DNA from: Streptomyces sp. MNU76
Lineage (GTDB): Bacteria > Actinomycetota > Actinomycetes > Streptomycetales > Streptomycetaceae
Assembly: GCF_020982545.1 (NCBI RefSeq)
Contig: NZ_JAJKLK010000001.1
Span: 1,318,662 to 1,382,661 of the forward strand
Direction of reading: 5' to 3'
DNA length: 64,000 bases
In this document: in pieces, positions 1-9,884 of the stretch
Layout of the letters: each line of letters begins with the position of its first letter
Numbering within the stretch: position 1 is the stretch's first letter
The notes under the pieces: model-generated
Database searches by the model: none
The model's input: only the letters and a program-made list of their open reading frames with translations
Told to the model about the DNA's origin: nothing
Translations under genes and position numbers: made by a program

Positions 1-776
1 AGATGCAGCGTGGCGCGCGGCGAGGCGCCGAGTCTGAGGTCCGGATGGCTGCGGGTGGCGCCGACCAGATCCACCGCGTACCGCCGCACCGTTTCCGCGA
101 CGTGCACGCCCCGGACCGCTTCGATCAGCTTCACGATCTCGTGCGCGTGCGCCACCGGCTGCATGTCCTCCAGCGGCGAGACCCCGCCGTGGATGTCGAG
201 CATCTGCAGCTCGGCCTCCGGGCTCGGGTAGCCGACGGAGACGCGGGCCATGAAGCGGTCGCGCTGGGCCTCCGGCAGCGGGTAGGTGCCCTCCATCTCC
301 ACCGGGTTCTGCGTGGCCACCACCATGAAGGGGCTCGGCAGCTCGTATGTGGTGCCGTCGATCGTGACCTGGCGCTCCTCCAGGGACTCCAGGAGCGCGG
401 ACTGCGTCTTCGGCGAGGCGCGGTTGATCTCGTCGCCGATCACGATCTGCGAGAAGATCGCGCCCGGCTTGAACTCGAACTCCTTGCGCTGCTGGTCCCA
501 GATGGACACACCCGTGATGTCCGACGGCAGCAGGTCCGGCGTGAACTGGATACGCCGCACCGAGCAGTCGATGGACCGCGCCAGTGCCTTGGCCAGCATG
601 GTCTTGCCGACGCCGGGTACGTCTTCGATCAGAAGATGTCCCTCGGCGAGCAGCACTGTCAGCGAAAGCCGTACGACCTCAGGCTTGCCCTCGATCACTT
701 GTTCGACAGAACTGCGGACTCGCTCCACAGTGCTGGTCAGATCAGTGAGGCTCGCTCGATCGTCATAGGTCGTCAC
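1..776 (-). CDS. MoxR-family AAA+ ATPase (3' part lies outside the window)
   Basis: The product is a MoxR-type AAA+ ATPase, a cytoplasmic chaperone-like enzyme that in this family usually acts with DUF58 and von Willebrand A-domain partners encoded just downstream; those would lie off the left edge. A GTG start at 774-776 opens MTTYDDRASLTDL. The Walker A region reads DVPGVGKTMLAKAL, the Walker B region IVIGDEINRASPKTQSALLE, and the sensor region MVVATQNPVEMEGTYPLPEAQ, all classic for MoxR. An ATG five bases inside the GTG start is in another frame and soon meets a stop, so it is not the start. The gene is truncated by the window edge at about residue 258. Family assignment is secure; the specific substrate is not known. 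Confidence 0.93.
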   Translation of the reverse strand, partial: MTTYDDRASLTDLTSTVERVRSSVEQVIEGKPEVVRLSLTVLLAEGHLLIEDVPGVGKTMLAKALARSIDCSVRRIQFTPDLLPSDITGVSIWDQQRKEFEFKPGAIFSQIVIGDEINRASPKTQSALLESLEERQVTIDGTTYELPSPFMVVATQNPVEMEGTYPLPEAQRDRFMARVSVGYPSPEAELQMLDIHGGVSPLEDMQPVAHAHEIVKLIEAVRGVHVAETVRRYAVDLVGATRSHPDLRLGASPRATLH

Positions 777-922
777 CCGGCCCTCCTCGGCCCGTTCTTT
801 CTCCGGGCCGTCGCTCTGCGATGCGGACCGGCCCACCCCGAAACACGGACACCACGCGTGAACTGCTCAGCGTGACGCCACACCCGCATTCTTGCTGCCG
901 TTACCAATCCGTGTCACTCGCC

Positions 923-931
923 TGTGGATAA
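923..931 (-). other. Single DnaA-box-like nonamer
   Basis: TGTGGATAA on the plus strand is a perfect TTATCCACA on the minus strand. It lies alone in the 285-bp gap between the moxR-like gene and the carbonic anhydrase gene, where I see no other clear element. A single nonamer may be chance or a minor DnaA-titration or regulatory site. Confidence 0.3.
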
Positions 932-1061
932 CCGTCCGTGATATGTCAGGTTTGCGGCGTTCTGCCGGGCGAGATGCCAGCAGATTGACAGCAAAGCGGG
1001 GCTGCGCGGAACCGCCCTCGGGCGATAGGAGGGCGGTTCCGACCCTACGGTTCGACGGGAC

Positions 1062-1607
1062 TCAGGCCGCGTCGATCTCCCGGAGCAGGCCGGTCTTCAC
1101 GTCGAAGACGAAGCCGCGCACGTCGTCGGAGTGCAGCAGGAACGGGTTGGTGCGGATCCGCTGCATGGACTGCCGTACGTCCTGGTCGACGTCCCGGAAG
1201 GACTCCACCGCCCACGCCGGACGCTGGCCGACCTCGGCCTCCAGCTCGGTGCGGAAGTCCTCGGTGAGGGCCTCCAGGCCGCAGCCGGTGTGGTGGATGA
1301 GGACGATGCTGCGGGTGCCGAGCTTGCGCTGACTGATGGTGAGGGAGCGGATCACGTCGTCGGTGACCACGCCGCCCGCGTTGCGGATGGTGTGACAGTC
1401 GCCCAGCTCCAGGCCGAGCGCGTCGTGCAGGTCGAGGCGGGCGTCCATGCACGCCACGACCGCGACACGCAGGACGGGGCGGGCGTCCATCCCGGGGTCG
1501 GTGAACGCGGCGGCGTAGCGCTGGTTCGCCTCGACGAGGCGGTCGGTGACGGTGCCGTCGGATATGGCGCCTTCGGGGCCGGTGGGAACTGCTGCGGAGG
1601 TCGTCAT
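1062..1607 (-). CDS. Beta-class carbonic anhydrase
   Basis: The product is a 181-residue zinc enzyme that interconverts CO2 and bicarbonate in the cytoplasm. The beta-class signature is complete: VACMDARLD places the first zinc Cys at residue 53 with the Asp55-Arg57 dyad, and LIHHTGCG supplies His106 and Cys109. The length fits the compact actinobacterial form. The start is the ATG at 1605-1607 (MTTSAAVPTG); the open frame upstream of it has no matching homology and is a GC-rich artefact. The gene sits alone, divergent from the dcw operon and separated from it by about 350 bp. Bicarbonate supply is its general role; no particular link to division is implied. Confidence 0.93.
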   Translation of the reverse strand: MTTSAAVPTGPEGAISDGTVTDRLVEANQRYAAAFTDPGMDARPVLRVAVVACMDARLDLHDALGLELGDCHTIRNAGGVVTDDVIRSLTISQRKLGTRSIVLIHHTGCGLEALTEDFRTELEAEVGQRPAWAVESFRDVDQDVRQSMQRIRTNPFLLHSDDVRGFVFDVKTGLLREIDAA

Positions 1608-1782
1608 AGCGAAGACGGTACTGGTCACGGCCGCCGAGGGCGCTCTGTGAGAGAGGACAAAGAACGTCATTGAGCCTTGTTGTGAGGTAACCCACAGGAG
1701 TGGCGGGATCACGGCTGTACGGGTGATTTGGCCGGACTCGCGGCTTCGTCCGGACCGGCGCCGCGACGCGCAGGCCGGTTGA

Positions 1783-1810
1783 TTGACCGCGTGGGGCCGT
1801 GGACTAAAGT
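1783..1810 (+). promoter_or_regulatory. Candidate housekeeping promoter for the dcw operon
   Basis: TTGACC (1783-1788) and TAAAGT (1805-1810) are separated by 16 bp, a good match to HrdB-type promoters. They lie about 150 bp before rsmH in the otherwise empty 355-bp gap after the carbonic anhydrase gene. Assigned from spacing and motif only. Confidence 0.5.
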
Positions 1811-1843
1811 GACGCCGAGCGGGAGGCGCGGCCGGACGGCAAG

Positions 1844-1966
1844 GTGACGACGGGCCCCATGTCCCCCGCTGGACCGAAACCCAAGGAGAACCGGCGAGAG
1901 TCCGGCGTCTCCCCGCGTGCGCGGCGCGTACGTGCGGCTCGCGCCGGACCTGAGAGGGCCCCTTGA
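1844..1966 (+). CDS. Possible short leader ORF overlapping the rsmH start
   Basis: A 40-codon frame runs from GTG 1844 (with an in-frame ATG at 1859) to a TGA at 1964-1966, overlapping the rsmH TTG as TTGA. The deduced peptide is basic and Pro/Arg-rich (it ends [11 protein letters not shown]) and resembles no family I know. It lies between the candidate promoter and rsmH, where mraZ would sit in many bacteria; no mraZ is present. It may couple translation into rsmH. It may equally be chance, because short open frames are common at this GC content, and no strong ribosome binding site precedes it. Confidence 0.25.
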   Translation: MTTGPMSPAGPKPKENRRESGVSPRARRVRAARAGPERAP

Positions 1967-2919
1967 GCAACAGCCGCCACGTCCCCGTCATGCTCCAGCG
2001 TTGTCTGGACATGCTGGCTCCGGCCCTCACGGCGCCCGGCGCGGTGGTGGTCGACTGCACGCTCGGCCTCGGCGGCCACAGCGAAGCGCTCCTGACCCGG
2101 TTCCCCGAGGCCCGCCTCGTCGCCCTCGACCGGGACAAGGAGGCCCTGCGCCTCTCCGGCGAGCGCCTCGCCCCCTTCGGCGACCGCGCCACCCTCGTGC
2201 ACGCCGTCTACGACGAACTCCCCGACGTGCTCGACCGCCTGGGCCTCCCGCGCGTCCAGGGCGTCCTGTTCGACCTGGGCGTCTCCTCCATGCAACTCGA
2301 CGAGGCGGACCGGGGCTTCGCGTACGCCCAGGACGCGCCCCTCGACATGCGCATGGACCAGACGACGGGCATCAGCGCCGCCGAGGTCCTCAACACCTAC
2401 CCGGCGGGCGAACTCGTCCGGATCCTCCGGGCGTACGGCGAGGAGAAGCAGGCCAAGCGGATCGTGTCCGCGATCGTGCGCGAGCGCGACAAGGAGCCGT
2501 TCGCCAACAGCGCCCGACTCGTCGAACTGATCCGCGACTCCCTGCCGCAGGCCGCCAAGCGCACCGGCGGCAACCCCGCCAAGCGCACCTTCCAGGCCCT
2601 GCGCATCGAGGTCAACGGCGAACTCACCGTCCTGGAACGGGCGATCCCCGCCGCGGTGAAGGCCCTCGCGGTCGGCGGCCGGATCGCCGTGCTGTCGTAC
2701 CACTCGCTGGAGGACCGGCTGGTGAAGCAGGTCCTCGCGGCCGGAGCCGCCACCACCGCCCCGCCCGGACTGCCCGTCGTCCCCGAGCGCTATCAGCCGA
2801 GACTCAAGCTCCTCACCCGTGGTGCCGAACTTCCCACCGAGGAAGAGGTCGCCGAGAACCGGCGCGCCGCCCCCGCGCGTCTGCGCGGGGCGGAACGCGT
2901 GCGGGAGGACGTCGCATGA
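1963..2919 (+). CDS. rsmH: 16S rRNA (cytosine(1402)-N(4))-methyltransferase RsmH (MraW)
   Basis: RsmH methylates N4 of C1402 in the decoding centre of 16S rRNA using SAM. It is by habit the first gene of dcw clusters. The product has 318 residues, the usual length. The SAM-binding loop reads [17 protein letters not shown] (about residues 28-44); [20 protein letters not shown] and the later [11 protein letters not shown] are also family signatures. The start is taken as TTG 1963, giving [12 protein letters not shown], because homology begins there and GAGAGGG lies about 5 bases upstream; no in-frame ATG or GTG fits better. It is the probable promoter-proximal gene of the cluster, with ftsL about 145 bp downstream. 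Confidence 0.95.
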   Translation: MSNSRHVPVMLQRCLDMLAPALTAPGAVVVDCTLGLGGHSEALLTRFPEARLVALDRDKEALRLSGERLAPFGDRATLVHAVYDELPDVLDRLGLPRVQGVLFDLGVSSMQLDEADRGFAYAQDAPLDMRMDQTTGISAAEVLNTYPAGELVRILRAYGEEKQAKRIVSAIVRERDKEPFANSARLVELIRDSLPQAAKRTGGNPAKRTFQALRIEVNGELTVLERAIPAAVKALAVGGRIAVLSYHSLEDRLVKQVLAAGAATTAPPGLPVVPERYQPRLKLLTRGAELPTEEEVAENRRAAPARLRGAERVREDVA

Positions 2920-3064
2920 GACGCGTGACGCGCATCGGCCGCGTCCGACGCACGAGGCGGACGAGGCGACCGCACACGGTGTGAAGGGGACGGTGAGTGA
3001 GTCCGACGAACGAACTCGCGGGGACGCCGGGCGAGTCCGGCACCCGACCCCACAGGGAGGGCGC

Positions 3065-3696
3065 GTGAGCAGGAAACCCGAACTGAGGGGCCGGGCGGCC
3101 CGTCTCGCGCGGCTCCTGCCCACGCGGCCCAAGGGCGCCGCCCGCACCCCCTTCGTCCTCCTGGTCGTCCTCCTCCTGGGCGGCGGCCTCATCGGCCTCC
3201 TCGTGCTGAACTCCGCGCTCAGCGAAGGGTCGTTCAAGCTCGACGACCTCCAGGACGACGTGAAGAGCTACACCGACGAGGAACAGGCGCTCCAACGGGA
3301 CGTGGACGCCTACTCCGCGCCCGACGCCCTCCAACGCCGTGCCCGCGAGCTGGGCATGGTCCCCGGCGGCGACCCGGCCTTCCTCGACCCCGACGGCACG
3401 GTCAAGGGCATTCCGAGCGCCGCCCAGCAGACCGCGGCCCGAATGCCGCTCGTCCTCGCACCCGAGATCCTCGACCCCGGCCCGCCCGCGAGCCCCACGC
3501 CCTCCGGGAGCCCGACATCCTCCGGGAGCCCCACGCCCTCCGGGAGCTCGACGTCCTCCGGCTCCCCGACACCGCCCGCCACGCCGACGCCGACCGGGCC
3601 CGAGCCGCAGTCGCACGCCCGGACGCCGCAGCCCCCGGCCACCCCACCACACCGCCCGCACAGCCCACCCAGCTCCCGACGACCCCCGGCAGGTGA
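3065..3696 (+). CDS. ftsL: Cell division protein FtsL (frame lost in its Pro-rich tail in this sequence)
   Basis: The product is a small bitopic membrane protein of the FtsQ-FtsL-FtsB complex that activates septal synthesis. From GTG 3065 (MSRKPELRGRAARL) a basic cytoplasmic start is followed by one membrane helix (about residues 29-49) and a coiled-coil-like segment (about 58-95), then a long Pro/Ser/Thr tail rich in PTPSGS-type repeats. In the raw sequence the frame never closes here; it runs on through ftsI as antisense-quality residues. One extra C in the C5 run at 3632-3636 would give an ending PTQLPTTPGR and a TGA at 3694-3696 overlapping the ftsI GTG, for 210 residues. That typical coupled overlap supports an indel rather than a giant protein. 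FtsL and FtsI are dispensable for vegetative growth in Streptomyces. Confidence 0.8.
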
Positions 3697-5662
3697 CGGA
3701 AGTGGCCGATTCAGGCAGGCAGCCCCCGCCGCCGCGTACCCGGACCAGCCCGGCCCGTACGACCCGGCGGTAAGCGCCGACCGGGACCCGGCGCCCGCCC
3801 GCCGCACAGCGCCGTCCGGCCGCGCCCCGGCAGCCGCCCGGGCGCACCATCCGGCTGGGCAGCCCCCGCCCCCGGCTGCGCATGGTGAGCCTCGCGCTGA
3901 CCCTGGTGATGATCGCCTTCGTCGTACGGCTGCTCCAGGTGCAGGCCGTCGACGCGAGCGAGTACGCCGCCAAGGCCGACCAGAACCGTTACGTCGGCCG
4001 GGTGCTGGCCGCCGAGCGCGGCGGCATCACCGACCGCAACGGCGTCGCCCTGGCGATGAGCACCGACGCCAACGACATCACCGCCGACCCGACGATGTTC
4101 ACGCGCGAAGAGCTGAAGATCGACGACGGGCCCGAGCAGGCGGCAGCGCTCCTCGCGCCGATCCTCGGCGCGGACCAGGAGACCCTCACCGAGAGGCTCC
4201 GCACCAAGAACACGCGCTATGTGCTGCTCGCCCGCCGCCAGACCCCCCAGGTGTGGAACCAGATCAGCGACCTGAAGACCGCGCTCGTCAAGCGGGCCGC
4301 GGACGAGAAGGACACGGTCAACGTCCTGGCCGGCGTCTTCCAGGAGCCCAGCAGCAAGCGCGTGTACCCCAACGGCGACCTCGCCGCCGGGATACTGGGC
4401 TGGGTCAACGCCGAGGGCAAGGGCGGCGGCGGCATCGAGCAGCAGTGGAACGACCGTCTCTCGGGCAAGGACGGCAAGATCCGCTACGCCCAGTCGGGCG
4501 GCCGTCTCGTGCCCACCGCGGGCTCCACCGAGACGCCCGCGGTCGCCGGCTCCGACGTCGAGCTGACCATCGACCGCGACATCCAGTGGGCCGCGCAGAA
4601 CGCCATCACCGAGCAGGTGAAGAAGTCCAAGGCGGACCGCGGTTACGTGATGGTGCAGGACACCCGCACCGGCGAGATCCTCGCCATGGCCAACTCGCCC
4701 GGCTTCGACCCCAACGACCTCACCAAGGCGAACCCGGACGCGCTCGGCAACGCGGCCCTCCAGGACGCCTACGAACCCGGCTCCACCGCCAAGGTCATGT
4801 CGATGGCCGCCGTGCTGGAGGAGAACGTCGCCACCCCGGGCACGCATGTCACCGTGCCCAACCGGCTGCACCGGGGCGACCGGCTCTTCAAGGACGACAT
4901 CGACCACCCGACCTGGTACCTGACGCTCAACGGCGTCCTCGCCAAGTCGAGCAACATCGGCACGATCCTCGCCACCGGAGAACTCGGCCGCAACCAGCAG
5001 GAGTCCAACAAGATCCTCTACAACTACCTGCGCAAGTTCGGCCTCGGCGAGTACACCGGCCTGGGCTTCCCCGGCGAGACCAAGGGCATCCTCGCCGCAC
5101 CCGGCGACTGGTCGACCTCGCAGCAGTACACGATCCCTTTCGGTCAGGGCGTGTCGATGAACGCCATGCAGGCGACCTCCGTCTACTCGACCATCGCCAA
5201 CGGCGGCGTACGGGTCGAACCGACCCTCGTGCGGGGCACCAAGGGGCCCGACGGCCGCTTCACCCCCGCCCCGAAGCCCGGGAAGACCAGGGTCGTGAGC
5301 GAGAAGACGGCGAAGACCCTCGCCCGGATGCTGGAGTCCGTCGTGGACGACGAGGAGGGCACGGGCACCAAGGCCCGCATCCCCGGCTACCGGGTCGCGG
5401 GCAAGACGGGTACGGCCAACCGTGTGGATCCCGCCACCGGCAGATACCGGGGCTACACCTCGTCGTTCGCCGGGTTCGCGCCCGCCGACAAGCCACGGAT
5501 CACCGTCTACTGCGCGATCCAGAACGCCACCAAGGGCAACTACTTCGGCGGCCAGATCTGCGGCCCCATCTACAAGGAAGTCATGGAGTTCGCCCTGAAG
5601 ACCCTCCAGGTGCCGCCCACCGGGGCCAAGCCCGCGAACCTGCCCGTCACCTTCGCCCCTGA
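3693..5662 (+). CDS. ftsI: Septal peptidoglycan transpeptidase FtsI (PBP3), with homopolymer indels
   Basis: The product is a class B penicillin-binding protein that cross-links septal peptidoglycan with FtsW. The catalytic set is complete: STAK in EPGSTAKVMS, SSN in AKSSNIG, and KTGT in VAGKTGTAN, preceded by the PBP dimerisation domain and a membrane anchor beginning MVSLALTLVM. Three frame problems are seen. Near 3721 one C too many hides an RRRVPGPARP motif that I recall from S. coelicolor FtsI; uncorrected, a TAA follows at 3771-3773. Near 3838-3841 one C too few is needed to reach RTIRLGSPRP. At 5656-5659 one C too few shifts the stop (TGA 5660-5662) out of frame, so the raw frame fuses to murE. 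After those corrections the gene is exactly 657 codons. As the sequence stands, only an ORF from ATG 3882 is open, running to 7394. Confidence 0.85.
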
Positions 5663-5867
5663 CCCGCCCCGTCCCACCCCGATCCGCCCGCCGATCAGCG
5701 CAACAGCCAGGAACCGACTCGTGACCATGATCACTCCCGACCCCGGGAACCACGCCCCCGAGCCCCGCTCGCACAAACCCTCGCTTCGCCCCGTTGGGGG
5801 TGCGCCCGGTACGCTCACCGCCGTGCCACACGCTGATCAGTCCCAAACCACCCAGAAGGACGTTCCC

Positions 5868-7394
5868 GTGACATATCCGGGACCGCCCAGGCCGGCCCAC
5901 GTCTCCGCCACACCCCTCGCGGAACTCGCCGGCCAGCTGGGTGCCGAGCAGCCGGCGAGCGCGGACACCACCCAGGTCACGGGCATCACCCACGACTCGC
6001 GCGCCGTCCGCCCCGGCGACCTGTACGCCGCCCTGCCCGGTGCCCGTCTGCACGGAGCCGACTTCGTGGACCAGGCCGTCGGCCTCGGTGCCGTCGCCGT
6101 CCTCACCGACCCCGGCGGCGCCGAGCGCGCCGCCGCGGCCGGGCTGCCGGCCCTCGTCGTCGACAACCCGCGCGCGCGGATGGGCGAGCTGGCGGCCACC
6201 ATCTACGGCCGGCCGGGCGGCGACCTGCTGCAGATCGGCATCACCGGCACCTCGGGCAAGACCACCACCGCCTACCTCGTGGAGGGCGGCCTGCGGACCG
6301 TCCGCTCCACCGGACTCATCGGCACCGTCGAGATGCGCATCGGCGACGAGCGCATCAAGTCCGAGCGGACCACCCCCGAGGCCACCGACCTCCAGGCCCT
6401 GTTCGCCGTCATGCGCGAACGCGGTGTGGACTCGGTCGTCATGGAGGTCTCCAGCCACGCCCTGGTCCTCGGCCGGGTCGACGGCTGCGTCTTCGACGTC
6501 GCCGTCTTCAACAACCTCAGCCCGGAGCACATGGAGTTCCACTCCGGCATGGAGGACTACTTCCAGGCCAAGGCGCAGCTCTTCACCCCGGAGCGCAGCA
6601 GGCTCGGCGTCGTCAACCTCGACGACGAGTACGGCCGTCGGCTCGTCGACGAGGCCACCGTCCCGGTCGTCACCTTCTCCGCCGAGGGACACCCCGACGC
6701 CGACTGGCGCGCCGAGGACGTCCGGGTCGGCCCGCTGGACTCGACGTTCACCGCGGTCGGACCCAAGGGCGAGCGGATCGTCGCCAGGTCGCCGCTGCCG
6801 GGCACCTTCAACGTCGCCAACACCCTGGCCGCCGTCGCCACGCTGGCCGTCGCCGGGATCGACCCGCAGACCGCCGCCGACGGCATCGCGGCCGTACCGG
6901 GCGTACCGGGCCGGCTGGAGCGGGTGGACGCCGGGCAGCCGTACCTCGCGGTCGTCGACTACGCCCACAAGACGGACGCCGTCGAGTCGGTCCTCAAGGC
7001 GCTGCGCAAGGTCACCGAGGGCAGGCTGCACGTCGTGCTCGGCTGCGGCGGCGACCGGGACACCACCAAGCGCGGACCGATGGGCGCCGCCATGGCCCGG
7101 CTCTCCGACACCGCCGTACTGACCTCCGACAACCCTCGCTCCGAGGACCCCCTCGCGATCCTCGCGACCATGCTCGAAGGCGCGGCGTCCGTGCCGGCCC
7201 ACGAGCGCGGCGAGGTCCTCCTCTTCGAGGACCGGGTCGCCGCGATCGCCGCGGCCGTGGCCCGCGCACGGCCGGGCGACACCGTGCTCGTCGCGGGCAA
7301 GGGCCATGAGCAGGGCCAGGACATCGCCGGCGTGGTCCGTCCCTTCGACGACCGCCAGGTGCTCCGCGAAGCTATCCAGCAGACCCAGGGATGA
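5868..7394 (+). CDS. murE: UDP-MurNAc-L-alanyl-D-glutamate-diaminopimelate ligase MurE
   Basis: MurE adds the third peptide residue, here a diaminopimelate (LL-form in Streptomyces), to the lipid II precursor using ATP. The 508-residue product has the Mur ligase N-terminal domain, an ATP loop GITGTSGKTTTAYL (about residue 125) and, in the C-terminal domain, DNPRSEDP (about residue 420), the motif for DAP rather than lysine. I chose GTG 5868 (MTYPGPPRPAHVSATPL), which has AGAAGGA about 8 bases upstream. An earlier GTG 5721 with AGGAA upstream is also in frame and would add 49 residues. The frame is open all the way from ftsI only because the ftsI stop is shifted. Confidence 0.93.
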   Translation: MTYPGPPRPAHVSATPLAELAGQLGAEQPASADTTQVTGITHDSRAVRPGDLYAALPGARLHGADFVDQAVGLGAVAVLTDPGGAERAAAAGLPALVVDNPRARMGELAATIYGRPGGDLLQIGITGTSGKTTTAYLVEGGLRTVRSTGLIGTVEMRIGDERIKSERTTPEATDLQALFAVMRERGVDSVVMEVSSHALVLGRVDGCVFDVAVFNNLSPEHMEFHSGMEDYFQAKAQLFTPERSRLGVVNLDDEYGRRLVDEATVPVVTFSAEGHPDADWRAEDVRVGPLDSTFTAVGPKGERIVARSPLPGTFNVANTLAAVATLAVAGIDPQTAADGIAAVPGVPGRLERVDAGQPYLAVVDYAHKTDAVESVLKALRKVTEGRLHVVLGCGGDRDTTKRGPMGAAMARLSDTAVLTSDNPRSEDPLAILATMLEGAASVPAHERGEVLLFEDRVAAIAAAVARARPGDTVLVAGKGHEQGQDIAGVVRPFDDRQVLREAIQQTQG

Positions 7395-7398
7395 ACTT

Positions 7399-8814
7399 GT
7401 GATCGCCCTCTCTCTCGCCGAGATCGCAGAAGTCGTCGGCGGGCAGACGCACGACATACCGGATCCGTCGGCGCTGGTCACCGGACCGGTCGTCCGGGAC
7501 TCCCGTGAGGTGGAACCGGGCAGCCTCTTCGTCGCCTTCGCGGGCGAGCGCGTGGACGGACACGACTTCGCGGCCGCTGTCGTCGAGGCGGGCGCGGCAG
7601 CGGTGCTGGCGTCCCGCCCCGTCGGCGTGCCAGCGATCGTGGTCCCCGATGTGCAGGCGGCGCTCGGCGCCCTCGCCCGGCACGTCGTGCGCAGGCTCGG
7701 CACGACCCTGGTGGCCCTCACCGGCTCCGCCGGCAAGACCAGCACCAAGGACCTGATCGCCCAGGTGCTCCGGCGCAAGGCGCCGACGGTGTTCACCCCC
7801 GGCTCCCTCAACAACGAGATCGGGCTGCCCCTCACCGCCCTCAGCGCCACGGAGGAGACCCGTTTCCTCGTCCTGGAGATGGGCGCCCGCGGCATCGGCC
7901 ACATCCGGTACCTCACCGAGCTGACCCCGCCGAGGGTCGGTCTCGTGCTCAACGTCGGCACCGCCCACATCGGCGAGTTCGGCGGCCGCGAACAGATCGC
8001 CCAGGCCAAGGGCGAGCTGGTGGAGGCCCTGCCCCCCGCCGAGGACGGCGGCGCCGCGATCCTCAACGCCGACGACCCCCTGGTACGCGCCATGGCCTCC
8101 CGTACGAAGGCCCGGGTGATCCTCTTCGGAGAGTCCGGCGAAGCGGACGTACGCGCCGAGAACGTGACGCTCACCGAGGCCGGACAGCCCTCGTTCAGGC
8201 TTCACACACCCTCCGGTGCAAGTGATGTGACCATGCGCCTGTACGGTGAGCACCACGTGTCGAACGCGCTCGCCGCGGCCGCCGTCGCCCATGAGCTGGG
8301 CATGTCCGCAAGTGAGATCGCCACCGCGCTCTCCGAGGCGGGCTCCCTCTCCCGCTGGCGCATGGAGGTCACCGAGCGCCCGGACGGCGTGACGGTCGTC
8401 AACGACGCCTACAACGCGAACCCCGAGTCCATGCGGGCCGCTCTGCGCGCGCTCGCAGCCATGGGCAAGGGGCGGCGGACCTGGGCGGTGCTCGGCAAGA
8501 TGGCCGAGCTCGGGGACGAATCGCTCGCCGAGCACGACGCGGTCGGACGGCTCGCCGTCCGGCTCAATGTCGGCAAGCTCGTCGCGGTCGGGGGCAGGGA
8601 AGCGTCCTGGCTGCAACTGGGCGCATACAACGAGGGTTCGTGGGGTGAGGAGTCGGTGCACGTGTCCGACGCACAGGCGGCGATCGACCTGTTGCGCAGT
8701 CAGTTGCGCCCGGGGGACGTCGTACTCGTGAAGGCGTCCCGGTCGGTCGGGCTCGAGAGCGTGGCGCAGGCGCTGCTCGACAGCGGCAACGAGGGTGAGG
8801 TTGCCGCGCGATGA
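7399..8814 (+). CDS. murF: UDP-MurNAc-tripeptide--D-alanyl-D-alanine ligase MurF
   Basis: MurF attaches D-Ala-D-Ala to UDP-MurNAc-tripeptide, the last cytoplasmic step before the lipid stage. The product is 471 residues. It has the Mur ligase ATP loop [13 protein letters not shown] (about residue 107), an NNEIGLPLT substrate loop, the [11 protein letters not shown] segment and [11 protein letters not shown] in the C-terminal half, all MurF-specific. The start is GTG 7399 ([15 protein letters not shown]), four bases after the murE stop, with AGGG just upstream. Its TGA overlaps the mraY ATG, so the pair is translationally coupled. Confidence 0.95.
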   Translation: MIALSLAEIAEVVGGQTHDIPDPSALVTGPVVRDSREVEPGSLFVAFAGERVDGHDFAAAVVEAGAAAVLASRPVGVPAIVVPDVQAALGALARHVVRRLGTTLVALTGSAGKTSTKDLIAQVLRRKAPTVFTPGSLNNEIGLPLTALSATEETRFLVLEMGARGIGHIRYLTELTPPRVGLVLNVGTAHIGEFGGREQIAQAKGELVEALPPAEDGGAAILNADDPLVRAMASRTKARVILFGESGEADVRAENVTLTEAGQPSFRLHTPSGASDVTMRLYGEHHVSNALAAAAVAHELGMSASEIATALSEAGSLSRWRMEVTERPDGVTVVNDAYNANPESMRAALRALAAMGKGRRTWAVLGKMAELGDESLAEHDAVGRLAVRLNVGKLVAVGGREASWLQLGAYNEGSWGEESVHVSDAQAAIDLLRSQLRPGDVVLVKASRSVGLESVAQALLDSGNEGEVAAR

Positions 8815-9884
8815 TGAATCAGATCCTGTTCGCAGGAGTCATCGGTCTCTTCCTGACCCTGGTCGGTACCCCGCTGCTGATCAAGCTGCTGGCCCGCAAG
8901 GGGTACGGCCAGTACATCCGGGACGACGGCCCGCGTGAGCACGCCAGCAAGCGCGGTACGCCGACCATGGGTGGTATCGCCTTCATCCTGGCGACGATCG
9001 TCGCGTACTTCCTGGCCAAGGTGATCTCGGGCCAGCCGCCGACCTTCTCCGGTCTGCTGGTGCTCGGCCTGATGGCGGGCATGGGCCTCGTCGGCTTCCT
9101 CGACGACTACATCAAGATCGTCAAGCGTCGTTCGCTCGGCCTGCGGGCCAAGGCGAAGATGGCCGGCCAGCTGATCGTCGGTATCGCCTTCGCGGTCCTC
9201 GCGCTGCAGTTCCCGGACGCCCGCGACCAGACGCCGGCCTCCACCAAGCTCTCGTTCGTGCAGGACTTCGGCTGGTCCATCGGCCCGGTGCTGTTCGTGA
9301 TCTGGGCGCTGTTCATGATCCTCGCCATGTCGAACGGCGTGAACCTGACCGACGGTCTGGACGGCCTCGCCACCGGTGCCTCGGTGCTCGTCTTCGGCGC
9401 GTACACGTTCATCGGCGTCTGGCAGTTCCAGGAGTCCTGCGCCAACACGGAGACGCTGACCAACCCGACCGCCTGCTACGAGGTACGGGATCCGCTCGAC
9501 CTGGCGATCGTGGCCTCCGCGCTGATGGGCGCCTGCCTCGGCTTCCTGTGGTGGAACACCTCGCCCGCGAAGATCTTCATGGGCGACACGGGTTCGCTGG
9601 CCCTCGGCGGCGCGCTCGCCGGTCTCGCGATCTGCTCCCGCACCGAGCTGCTCCTCGCGCTCCTCGGCGGTCTGTTCGTCCTCATCACCATGTCGGTCGT
9701 CATCCAGGTCGGCTCGTTCAAGCTGACCGGCAAGCGGGTCTTCCGGATGGCCCCGCTCCAGCACCACTTCGAGCTCAAGGGCTGGTCCGAGGTCCTGGTC
9801 GTGGTCCGCTTCTGGATCATCCAGGGCATCTGTGTGATCGTCGGACTGGGCCTCTTCTACGCGGGATGGGCAGCGGACAAGTGA
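8811..9884 (+). CDS. mraY: Phospho-MurNAc-pentapeptide-transferase MraY
   Basis: MraY transfers phospho-MurNAc-pentapeptide to undecaprenyl phosphate to make lipid I at the inner face of the membrane. The product has 357 residues and about ten hydrophobic helices. Family motifs include TPTMGGIAF, the acidic pair in GFLDDYIKI (about residue 100), [10 protein letters not shown] (about 178) and [12 protein letters not shown] (about 257), plus the C-terminal [14 protein letters not shown], which contains the His loop. The start ATG 8811 overlaps the murF stop; ATG 8814 is possible. Its own stop overlaps the murD GTG. Neighbours and length match the family fully. Confidence 0.96.
   Translation: MMNQILFAGVIGLFLTLVGTPLLIKLLARKGYGQYIRDDGPREHASKRGTPTMGGIAFILATIVAYFLAKVISGQPPTFSGLLVLGLMAGMGLVGFLDDYIKIVKRRSLGLRAKAKMAGQLIVGIAFAVLALQFPDARDQTPASTKLSFVQDFGWSIGPVLFVIWALFMILAMSNGVNLTDGLDGLATGASVLVFGAYTFIGVWQFQESCANTETLTNPTACYEVRDPLDLAIVASALMGACLGFLWWNTSPAKIFMGDTGSLALGGALAGLAICSRTELLLALLGGLFVLITMSVVIQVGSFKLTGKRVFRMAPLQHHFELKGWSEVLVVVRFWIIQGICVIVGLGLFYAGWAADK

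Noticed and set aside
2819..5662. 947-residue plus-strand frame covering ftsL and overlapping ftsI
   Set aside because: Only the part from 3065 is FtsL; beyond the Pro-rich tail it is an out-of-frame reading of ftsI caused by C-run indels and high GC.
3882..7394. Genuine FtsI-MurE fusion protein
   Set aside because: Topology and a displaced TGA after VTFAP make a one-base miscall much more likely; kept as a finding to check.
3711..8174. 1487-residue minus-strand frame
   Set aside because: It is antisense to ftsI, murE and murF, which have complete catalytic motifs; long antisense frames are normal at this GC content.
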